This document shows, in pieces, positions 58,225 through 64,000 of a stretch of 64,000 bases of DNA (positions are counted from its first letter, which is position 1; every line of letters starts with the position of its first letter). The notes under the pieces were generated by a model. The model searched no databases and was not told the DNA's origin. It worked only from the letters and a program-made list of their open reading frames with translations. The DNA lies in assembly GCF_042658925.1 (NCBI RefSeq), contig NZ_JBHSRF010000007.1:62001-126000 (forward strand), given 5' to 3'. Both the position numbers and the translations under genes were made by a program. The stretch is from Sphaerisporangium aureirubrum (GTDB lineage: Bacteria > Actinomycetota > Actinomycetes > Streptosporangiales > Streptosporangiaceae).

Positions 58225-59210
58225 ACGTCCTCCCCCGCCGTCTCGACCTCGCCGGCGCGGATCCGTTCGACGGCGTCGTCGAGCCCGAGTCCGTCGATCA
58301 GGACTTCCCGGGCGCTGGTGCCGTCGGCGGGGCCGACGATGTCGTGCTCCTCGAGGAGGTCCATGAGGCGCCGGGCCATGAAGAACCCGACGCGCAGTTT
58401 GCGCTGGAGCATGGAGGTGGACCCGAACTGCGTGGTGACGATCAGCTCGGCCGCCTGCACCAGGAGGTCGGTGTCGAGGTCGGTCCCGGCGTCCGGCGCT
58501 GCGGCTGGGAAGAGGAGCTCCTCAACCTCGCCGTCGCCGCCGGCGAGTTCCTCGAGCCAGGGGTTACCGTCCAGGGCGCGCTCGGGGTCGAAGTCGTCGG
58601 TCCCGCTGACGGGCATCCACAGCCCGATGAAGCGGTGCGCGACGAGCACGACGAGCGGGTCACGGGCGCGGCCGCCGAGGACGGTGAGGTGGTCCCACTT
58701 GTGGGCGGCTCGGGCCCAGCGCGACATGTACTGGGGGGTGAGGAGCACGGCGGGCGACACCGGTGTCCGCGACCGGTGCAACGCCTTCGCGACGATGGGC
58801 TGCCAGGCGATGTGGGGCGCGGCGCTGGCCTGGACGGTGAGCCGGGGCCCGTCTTCGGAGTCGACGCGCAGGCTGAGGCCTGTGGGTGTCGCGTTGTCGG
58901 TGGAGGGCAGCTGCAGCTGGTCGATGATCAGGGTGAGCCGCGGGTCATAGTCCTTGGCGTGCTTGAAGGTCCGCAGGATGTTCCGGGCGTCGACGACGCT
59001 GATGGCGATCTTGGCGGGGTCCGCGTCGCCGAGGTGGTGGCGGGTGGCGCCGAGGGTGTACCGGTCGGTCGCGACGGCGTACAGCACGCGGTCGGTGACC
59101 TGCAGGCGGACGATGTTGTAGTGGGGGTCGTCCTTGCCGGTGGAGGCGTGCGGGAGGACCGGCACGAGAAGCTCGTGCAGGTCCGTGGTGCTGAGGTCGA
59201 TTCGGGTCAC
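58221..59210 (-). CDS. Sliding-clamp-like (DnaN-fold) protein fused to FtsK-gamma DNA-binding domain
   Basis: 329 residues from GTG 59210 (GTGA). The first 230 residues read as DnaN-type clamp repeats (LYAVATDRYTLGATR as in ATDRYRLA, ISVVDARNILRTFK, PLVVLVAHRFIGLWMPV), but only two domains' length instead of three. Residues about 255-320 match the FtsK gamma winged helix (LVQAAELIVTTQFGSTSMLQ, RVGFFMARRLMDLLE, VGPADGTSAREVL), which in FtsK and SpoIIIE reads polarity sequences on DNA. A clamp-like fold tethered to such a DNA reader is unusual and suggests an element-specific replication or segregation factor. Confidence 0.82.
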   Translation of the reverse strand: MTRIDLSTTDLHELLVPVLPHASTGKDDPHYNIVRLQVTDRVLYAVATDRYTLGATRHHLGDADPAKIAISVVDARNILRTFKHAKDYDPRLTLIIDQLQLPSTDNATPTGLSLRVDSEDGPRLTVQASAAPHIAWQPIVAKALHRSRTPVSPAVLLTPQYMSRWARAAHKWDHLTVLGGRARDPLVVLVAHRFIGLWMPVSGTDDFDPERALDGNPWLEELAGGDGEVEELLFPAAAPDAGTDLDTDLLVQAAELIVTTQFGSTSMLQRKLRVGFFMARRLMDLLEEHDIVGPADGTSAREVLIDGLGLDDAVERIRAGEVETAGEDV

Positions 59211-60085
59211 TCGGCGGTGGTCCTCTCAGGGCGGGCGAGGCGTGCGGTGGTGCGCTCGGCGGTGTCGGCGGCCGCGGCGGCGCGTGGGGACCGGGCGGGC
59301 CAGTACGGGCTGGGCCCGGACAGCGGATTGGGGGTCTTCGCGGGGGCGGGCCGGGGCGGGATCCGGCGGACCGTCACAGAGAACGGGCCGTGCGCGAGCC
59401 CAGGGAACGCCACGTTCGCCGGCCGGGGGCGGTGCTTCCGGGCGGCCGGGACCACGCGGCTGGGCATGACAGGGCTCGCCGTGATGCCCAGCTTCTTGCG
59501 CTCCTCGTTGCGCTGCTTGCGGCTCGTGCCAGCCCAGATGCCGTCGACGGCGTAACGCAGGGCGTAGTCGAGGCAGGGACCACGCAGGGGACAGGACATA
59601 CAGGTGTTCTTGGCGTCCTGGCTGCCCCCGCCCTTCCCTGGGAACCACATCGCAAGGTCGGTGCCACGGCAGGCCGGAGTGTCGTCGTCGAGATCGCTGG
59701 GGTGCGGTGGTGCGACACTCAAGGGTCTGAGCACGCTTTTGCCGACTTCCGGGAGGTCGCCTCTTTCGCGCGCTGCTTGAGGGGCCTTGGATGCGCTGGC
59801 GAGGCGCGTGACGTGACGTACAGAGCAGCCGATGCGGCTGGCCAGGATCTCGGGATCCGTCACCCCGTCAGCGACCAGGCGGTCGTAGTCCTGCACCTTG
59901 GAGAGCGCGCTCTGGCTGCTCGGGGCCCAAGGCTCTGCAGGTTGACGGCTCGGCGGAAACTTGTGGAGGGCGAACTTCGCCTTGTGGTGGTCGTAGCAGG
60001 TCTTCCGCAGGTTCCGGGCACCGTGCGGGCCTTCCTCGCCGCAGCAGACGCACGTGACGATGGGGGGTGGCGTCCTTCTCCTCAT
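59207..60085 (-). CDS. WhiB-family protein with N-terminal zinc domain
   Basis: 292 residues from ATG 60085. Cys-rich WhiB core at about 135-190: CRGTDLAMWFPGKGG, NTCMSCPLRGPCLDYAL (Cys pair and fourth Cys) and GIWAGTSRKQRNEERKKLG (the GVWGG-type turn). Such proteins hold a [4Fe-4S] cluster and regulate genes with sigma factors. The N-terminal CVCCGEEG...C-YDHHKAKF is an extra zinc-like knuckle and VRHVTRLASASKA a HTH-like segment, so the protein is longer than typical WhiB. Mobile-element WhiBs may interfere with host development. Confidence 0.85.
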   Translation of the reverse strand: MRRRTPPPIVTCVCCGEEGPHGARNLRKTCYDHHKAKFALHKFPPSRQPAEPWAPSSQSALSKVQDYDRLVADGVTDPEILASRIGCSVRHVTRLASASKAPQAARERGDLPEVGKSVLRPLSVAPPHPSDLDDDTPACRGTDLAMWFPGKGGGSQDAKNTCMSCPLRGPCLDYALRYAVDGIWAGTSRKQRNEERKKLGITASPVMPSRVVPAARKHRPRPANVAFPGLAHGPFSVTVRRIPPRPAPAKTPNPLSGPSPYWPARSPRAAAAADTAERTTARLARPERTTAE

Positions 60086-60357
60086 GGGGCCTCGCTCCTG
60101 GCCGCGATCACGTCTACCTGCCAGAGCTGCATGGCGCGCGAGCCGTACGGGCTGGGAACCTCAGTGCAGATCACCTGACGGGCGTCGGCCAGGCGGCGAA
60201 GTGCGGCGACGACACCGTTCCTGCCGCCAGCGCCGCGGCCGAGAGCGCGGGAGATCTCGTTGGCGGTCATCCTGGCCGTGGGGTGGCGCTGGAGGTGCTG
60301 GCGGACCTGCTGATCGGTGTCAGCCGAGAGGGCAGCGCGTGTCTGAGTGATGCCCAT
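60082..60357 (-). CDS. Small winged-helix protein
   Basis: 91 residues from ATG 60357 (TGATG). MTANEISRALGRGAGGRNGV and VVAALRRLADARQVICTEV form a winged helix. Probable DNA-binding partner of the neighbouring WhiB or resolvase. Confidence 0.65.
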   Translation of the reverse strand: MGITQTRAALSADTDQQVRQHLQRHPTARMTANEISRALGRGAGGRNGVVAALRRLADARQVICTEVPSPYGSRAMQLWQVDVIAARSEAP

Positions 60358-60893
60358 CAGGTGGTCACCGCCTCGGGCCAGGCGACCTTGTCGAGCGCGG
60401 CCCGGTGCGGCCTGGGCATGGGGGCGAGCGGCGCGCCCAGGTGGTCGAGTCCCATGGCGCAGAGCACGACGGCGTCGCAGAGGTCGTCGTCGCCGCCGGT
60501 CCGGAACTCGGGCCAGCGGCGCGTCACCGCCTCGATGACGGCGCCCTTCGTACCCGAGCCCTTGCCGAGCGCGTACAGCTTCAACTGCCCAGGGGTCACC
60601 GCGGCGACCGGGACACCCGCCATGCGCAGCCGGTCCACGACCAGCCACCACAGACCCGCCCGCTCAGAGGCGCCGCCATAGGCGGCCGCGGCGGCGTTGG
60701 CCTCCAGGACAGCCAAGTCTGGCTGCTTGACCAGTGCGCAAATCTCGCCGGCCAGACCAACCAGAGCGTCGCGTCGGTCCCAGACCGGAAGCTTGGTGAT
60801 GCCGCCGGCGCCGACCGTCTCGGCCCAGCCGGTGCTGCTGGCGATACCGCTGGCAGTCAGGCTGATGTCGAGGCCGACCACACGTGGCGTCAT
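60357..60893 (-). CDS. RuvC-like Holliday junction resolvase
   Basis: 178 residues from ATG 60893 (ATGA). RVVGLDISLTASGIAS (first Asp), LAVLEANAAAAAYG (Glu), VAAVTPGQLKLYALGKGSGTKGAVIEAV, and DDLCDAVVLCAMGL (last Asps), the acidic residues and order of RuvC-type nucleases; phage RuvCs and those of actinobacterial elements have this size. It would cleave Holliday junctions during recombination-dependent replication. Confidence 0.88.
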   Translation of the reverse strand: MTPRVVGLDISLTASGIASSTGWAETVGAGGITKLPVWDRRDALVGLAGEICALVKQPDLAVLEANAAAAAYGGASERAGLWWLVVDRLRMAGVPVAAVTPGQLKLYALGKGSGTKGAVIEAVTRRWPEFRTGGDDDLCDAVVLCAMGLDHLGAPLAPMPRPHRAALDKVAWPEAVTT

Positions 60894-61069
60894 TGCAGCA
60901 CCACCAGTGCCAGTAGCGCGGCGCAGATCCCGCACACGCCGGTGACCTTCGCCCAGGTGGCTGCCCTCCGGGAGCCCTCGATGTCGCCGACCTTCATCCG
61001 CCCGGTTCTCGCGCGCTCGGCGAGCATCATGAGCGCGACGAAGAAGCAGGCGACGACCAGGAAGATCAT
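60890..61069 (-). CDS. Small two-pass membrane protein
   Basis: 59 residues from ATG 61069 (ATGA). Helices at 2-16 (IFLVVACFFVALMML) and 39-58; a charged middle. Unknown. Confidence 0.6.
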   Translation of the reverse strand: MIFLVVACFFVALMMLAERARTGRMKVGDIEGSRRAATWAKVTGVCGICAALLALVVLQ

Positions 61070-61230
61070 CGGCGGCCTCGTTTCCCGCGCGCCAGCCACC
61101 TGTCGAGCCGCGCCCCTGCCCAGGCAGGAAGACGCACGTCGTCCAGGTGGCCCCGCCGGAAGAGCACGAAGAGAAGGAGGCCGGCGACCACCAGGCCGAT
61201 CACGCCGGAGATGCCGAACAGCTGCTGCAT
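61066..61230 (-). CDS. Small single-pass membrane protein
   Basis: 54 residues from ATG 61230. Helix LFGISGVIGLVVAGLLLFVLF near residues 4-24 and a basic tail (RLDRWLARGKRGRR). Coupled on both sides (TGATG upstream). Confidence 0.6.
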   Translation of the reverse strand: MQQLFGISGVIGLVVAGLLLFVLFRRGHLDDVRLPAWAGARLDRWLARGKRGRR

Positions 61231-61424
61231 CAGAGGGAGTCCTCTCGCGCGCTGTCGACGACTCGGACAGGCCACCGAGGCGCAGGTGCGGCGAGACGGG
61301 TGCGTGCGGCGGCACGATCTCCTCGGATCGTGCCTACGCCGAGCGCGACGAGGAACACCACGAAGACCACACCGAAGAACGCGAACACACCGCCGACGAT
61401 GACGAGCCACTGCGGAAGGGTCAT
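61230..61424 (-). CDS. Small membrane protein
   Basis: 64 residues from ATG 61424 (ATGA). LPQWLVIVGGVFAFFGVVFVV is the helix, followed by a soluble Arg/Ala tail. Unknown. Confidence 0.6.
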   Translation of the reverse strand: MTLPQWLVIVGGVFAFFGVVFVVFLVALGVGTIRGDRAAARTRLAAPAPRWPVRVVDSAREDSL

Positions 61425-61705
61425 CGCACCCACCGCCGGTCGAGCTTGGGCAGCTGGGCGACGAGCGCCTCAAAGGCCGCTTCCTCCGCGGGACCCAGGT
61501 CGCGGACCAGCGACTCCGGGTGCCAGGGAATGTTGCCCACGTACAGCCGGTCCGTGCGCCGGCGCCGCCGCGCGGTGCTCCACGCGTACGCGGCGAGCGC
61601 CGCGATGATGAGCACGGGGATCAGCAGCAGAAGCAGGATGATCCCTGTGTCGGCCGGGTGGGTCTGCAGGTAGTGCCACACCTGGCCGAGTTCCTCGGGG
61701 CTCAC
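61421..61705 (-). CDS. Small membrane protein
   Basis: 94 residues from GTG 61705 (GTGA). GIILLLLLIPVLIIAALAAY near residues 20-40, then basic STARRRRRTDRLYVG, then a soluble helical C-terminal domain. Fourth of four successive tiny membrane proteins. Confidence 0.6.
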   Translation of the reverse strand: MSPEELGQVWHYLQTHPADTGIILLLLLIPVLIIAALAAYAWSTARRRRRTDRLYVGNIPWHPESLVRDLGPAEEAAFEALVAQLPKLDRRWVR

Positions 61706-62268
61706 TGGTCGCCGCCCGTCCGCTCGGCCAGCCAGTCGGCGGCCTCGGCCAGGTGCTCCGTGGTAAGCCCACGTCGGGGATCCACATGGATCAGCAGGAA
61801 CTCCCCAACGTCCGGGTGCTCCTCCAGGTGCAGCTGGTCGCCGGCGCGGAAGTCGTCGTCGAACCACACGAACGGCCGCCCGGCGACGTACCTGGCGACC
61901 TTCGGGGTTTTGTACATCACGAGCGGGTCGTGCCAGGTTCTCCACTGCGACGCGTGGTCCATCGTGATGACCGGCAGCCGCGGCAGCCCGAGCCGGGGTC
62001 CGATGTGCACGTTGGCGTGGTGATCCCAGGACGTCGCCCACACCAGCTGCCCCCCGGCCCGCTCGGATAGCCGGAGCAGCTGCTCGCCGTGCTCTGGATT
62101 GAGCCGCACGTTGTACCGCTCGTTGTCGACGACGCAGCGGTACCTTCTCCACGCCTTCGAGCGTGGGAGTTGGGGGTTCACGACGCCGTCGACGTCAAGC
62201 AGCAGCAGAGGGCGGTCGTCCTGGTCGACGTCAGCCGGGGAGAGACATGCGAGGGTGGTGGTGCTCAC
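61702..62268 (-). CDS. HAD-superfamily hydrolase
   Basis: 188 residues from GTG 62268 (GTGA). LLLLDVDGVVNPQLP (motif I DxDG), QLVWATSWDHHAN (motif II Ser/Thr) and FVWFDDDFRAGDQLHL (motif IV). Small-substrate phosphatase of the HAD type; similar proteins act on nucleotides. Second HAD protein of the window, further from the RNA-repair genes. Confidence 0.82.
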   Translation of the reverse strand: MSTTTLACLSPADVDQDDRPLLLLDVDGVVNPQLPRSKAWRRYRCVVDNERYNVRLNPEHGEQLLRLSERAGGQLVWATSWDHHANVHIGPRLGLPRLPVITMDHASQWRTWHDPLVMYKTPKVARYVAGRPFVWFDDDFRAGDQLHLEEHPDVGEFLLIHVDPRRGLTTEHLAEAADWLAERTGGDQ

Positions 62269-62762
62269 GGTGCGGGGGCTTTCTTGATCGTGGTGGTAGT
62301 GGTCGCGCGCGGGCGCGGCAGGACGGGGATCGCGGCGTCGGGGCCCGCGGTGATGCCCCAGTCGCCGCTCCTTGCGATGCGGGTGCCCGTGCCGAGCGCG
62401 GGGAGCAGAGAGCCGAAGTACGGCTCGAATCGGTCGATGGGGTAGGTCCGGCCGAAGAAGTCGATGACGTCGCCGACCGCTAGGTCACGGCCGAGGATCA
62501 TGCCCGCCGGCACCGAGTCGCCCGCGGCGCGGCGGACGTCACGCGGCTTGCTTGCGGCGTCGGGGCTGGACGTGAACCGCCCGCCGTACCAGGCGGCCTG
62601 CTCCGGCGAGGCGAACCGCGGCTTGGCGGCGCGCTCCGCCTCGACCGCTTTACGGTTCGCCTCCAAGCAGTCGTCGCACATCAGGACCTTGCGGTAGCGG
62701 TGCTGTCGGTAGCCCCTCGGGGTCCCGTGCTCGATCCCCTGCGCCTGGCCGATGACGGTCAT
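62265..62762 (-). CDS. Hypothetical Cys-motif protein
   Basis: 165 residues from ATG 62762 (ATGA). GTPRGYRQHRYRKVLMCDDCLEANR is a basic Cys motif, repeated in HNH- or zinc-finger-like element proteins, followed by PEQAAWYGGRF and a beta segment DLAVGDVIDFFGRTYPIDRF. Unknown. Confidence 0.6.
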   Translation of the reverse strand: MTVIGQAQGIEHGTPRGYRQHRYRKVLMCDDCLEANRKAVEAERAAKPRFASPEQAAWYGGRFTSSPDAASKPRDVRRAAGDSVPAGMILGRDLAVGDVIDFFGRTYPIDRFEPYFGSLLPALGTGTRIARSGDWGITAGPDAAIPVLPRPRATTTTTIKKAPAP

Positions 62763-63412
62763 GGCGTGACCGCCGCGGCGTGGGTGGGGCACTGGCCGTG
62801 CTCGGAGCACCAGCACGGCGGCTGCGTGCCGCGCTCCTCGGTGGGTTCGTCGGTGGTCGCGACAGCCTCGGCGTGTTCCCACCCCTCCTGCAGGCTGGCG
62901 AGCAGGTCACCGGGCAGGGTGCCCAGGACGGTTTCGGTCGCGCGGGCGACCTGGTCCATCGCCTGCGGGTGGTCGGCGTGCAGCCTTTCCCGCCAGGCGG
63001 CGTAGAGGTTGTACAGCGCCTGCAGCACCGGATGATGCTCGGGACGAATCAGGCCGCCCATCGCGCCGACGAGCTCCCACGCCCGGTCGACGCACGCCGA
63101 GCACAGGTCGCCCTTCACCAGCGGGTCAGGCACCCAGGAGCAGGAACCCTCACACGCGGCGTTCTCGGTACACCCGCAGATCCGGCACCTGGTGACGTCG
63201 GGGTCACCCAGGGCGCGCTCCAGGCCGGGCCATAGCCCGCGGATCCGGTCCTCGGGGATCCCCGCCGACATCTTGTTGTACGCCTTGCCACCCAGGAGCA
63301 CCGCTGCGTCGCGCGCCACCGCAGACGGGATCGGCCCAGCCAGATTGGGCTCACCCAGCACGTAACCGAGCAGATCGAAAACGGACTGGGATTCCTCGTT
63401 CGTGAAGGTCAT
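62759..63412 (-). CDS. Zinc-binding hypothetical protein
   Basis: 217 residues from ATG 63412. TRCRICGCTENAACEGSCSWV and DLCSACVDRAWE form a treble-clef-like Cys set in the middle; helices before and after; C-terminal PPCWCSEHGQCPTH gives another site. Function unknown, possibly nucleic-acid binding. Confidence 0.65.
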   Translation of the reverse strand: MTFTNEESQSVFDLLGYVLGEPNLAGPIPSAVARDAAVLLGGKAYNKMSAGIPEDRIRGLWPGLERALGDPDVTRCRICGCTENAACEGSCSWVPDPLVKGDLCSACVDRAWELVGAMGGLIRPEHHPVLQALYNLYAAWRERLHADHPQAMDQVARATETVLGTLPGDLLASLQEGWEHAEAVATTDEPTEERGTQPPCWCSEHGQCPTHAAAVTP

Positions 63413-63579
63413 CAGTCGGAGCCTCCGTTCACGGTCGCGGCCTGGATCACAGTCGGGGCGGGCGCAGGGCGGGGCGTCGGCCGGCCCGGCGGGCACGGCG
63501 AGGAGCCCTGCAGCAGCGCGAACACGAGCGCCGCGGCCGCCACGGTGAGCGCCACCAGCGCGGACAGCCCAGGCCGCAT
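63412..63579 (-). CDS. Small single-pass membrane or secreted protein
   Basis: 55 residues from ATG 63579, shown by direct reading: MRPGLSALVALTVAAAALVF, then Pro-rich SPCPPGRPTPRPAPAP. A signal-anchor helix followed by a Pro-rich tail. Overlaps its neighbours by one base each (TGATG). Confidence 0.55.
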   Translation of the reverse strand: MRPGLSALVALTVAAAALVFALLQGSSPCPPGRPTPRPAPAPTVIQAATVNGGSD

Positions 63580-63899
63580 CACACGTCACCGCCCGTCGCG
63601 CCCCATGTGGCGTCGTCGAGCTGGGGCCGGAACGGAGCGAGCTCGCGCTGAGCCCGCACCGCCTCGGCCTCGGCGTCCGGCAGCCCCAGGCACAGCGCCT
63701 CGGTAACACCGGCCCGGAGGTTCAGCCGGGCGGCGTCGTCGTAGTCATGCCGGGCCTCGACATACGCCAGCGACGGGACCGCGACGTGGTCGATCAGCTC
63801 GACCAGGGCGGTCTGAGTCGTCAGCAGCTGCTGAACCTTGGCGCGCAGCTGAAGCAGCTCACCGATAGCCGGCGCCCTGGGCGGAGACTGAACGCTCAT
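63579..63899 (-). CDS. Helical hypothetical protein
   Basis: 106 residues from ATG 63899 (ATGA). IGELLQLRAKVQQLLTTQTA is coiled-coil-like, then acidic helices. Unknown. Confidence 0.6.
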   Translation of the reverse strand: MSVQSPPRAPAIGELLQLRAKVQQLLTTQTALVELIDHVAVPSLAYVEARHDYDDAARLNLRAGVTEALCLGLPDAEAEAVRAQRELAPFRPQLDDATWGATGGDV

Positions 63900-64000
63900 G
63901 CGGGCCGCTCTCTACGGACGGCGTTCCGTGGAAGGCGACGCTGAGGCCGCAGGCTCCGCTTCACCGCGGCCGCTACCCACAGCACCACCACGGCGTACCG
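63896..64000 (-). CDS. Partial C-terminal end of a gene running off the right edge
   Basis: Read from the edge the frame gives RYAVVVLWVAAAVKRS and a basic LRPQRRLPRNAVRERPA tail before the TGA at 63896, i.e. the end of a small membrane protein. The start is outside the window. Confidence 0.5.
   Translation of the reverse strand, partial: RYAVVVLWVAAAVKRSLRPQRRLPRNAVRRERPA

Noticed and set aside
1..64000. tRNA, rRNA, CRISPR arrays and insertion sequences
   Set aside because: No cloverleaf-like tRNA ends, no regular spacer repeats and no transposase or integrase motif were found by reading; a computed search could still find a degenerate case.

Overview
The window is high-GC (roughly 70% by eye) actinobacterial DNA. 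WhiB-like, BldC-like, XRE, PadR and MerR regulators, DUF6221/DUF6354/DUF4145-type proteins, frequent GTG starts and many actinobacterial small zinc-ribbon proteins point to a filamentous actinomycete (Streptomycetales/Streptosporangiales range; genus not determinable). Almost everything from 1.1 kb to the right edge lies on the minus strand in long trains of small genes that overlap by 1, 4 or 8 bases. No rRNA, tRNA, CRISPR array, capsid, portal, large terminase, integrase or conjugation gene was seen. This looks like the accessory/replication part of a large mobile element (plasmid, integrative element or phage-plasmid) rather than core chromosome.

Layout. 0-8 kb: a pentapeptide-repeat membrane protein, small hypothetical proteins, a DUF4145 protein, and a kinase-like (APH fold) plus glycine-rich-domain-like pair divergent from an XRE/TPR regulator. 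8-32.6 kb: a long minus-strand train holding a Thg1-like 3'-5' tRNA polymerase, an XRE regulator, PadR-like regulators, an RNB exoribonuclease fused to a dsRNA-binding domain, an HTH protein like terminase small subunits, an RNase H, an ADP-ribosyltransferase-fold protein and a DUF6884 protein. Just upstream of the last of these leftward genes sits a cluster of four 20-bp palindromes of the form TTGTC-N10-GACAA. 32.9-43 kb: a ParB-domain DNA methyltransferase, a 1123-residue repeat protein, an RNase AS-like exoribonuclease and a replisome-organizer-like protein. 43-45 kb: a GIY-YIG nuclease, a short rightward regulator gene and a 400-bp non-coding stretch rich in inverted repeats (possible origin or control region).

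45-64 kb: a 976-residue helicase with helicase-associated repeats, an N6-methylase-like protein without a visible catalytic NPPY, BldC- and ECF-sigma-like regulators, then the most striking module: a HAD phosphatase, a T4-type polynucleotide kinase/phosphatase and a T4 Rnl1-type RNA ligase in overlapping genes. The ligase is interrupted by a 366-residue LAGLIDADG intein placed exactly inside the nucleotidyl-transfer motif KxDGS. Downstream are an SPFH-like lipoprotein, a sliding-clamp-like protein fused to an FtsK-gamma DNA-binding domain, a WhiB-like protein, a RuvC-like resolvase, several tiny membrane proteins and a second HAD phosphatase.

Taken together the element carries an RNA end-healing, sealing and trimming kit (Pnkp, Rnl1, Thg1-like, RNB-dsRBD, RNase AS, RNase H) beside its DNA replication accessories (clamp-like protein, RuvC, helicase, methylases). 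A reasonable inference, not shown by the sequence, is that the RNA module repairs tRNAs cut by host or rival anticodon nucleases, with the intein controlling or parasitising ligase activation.
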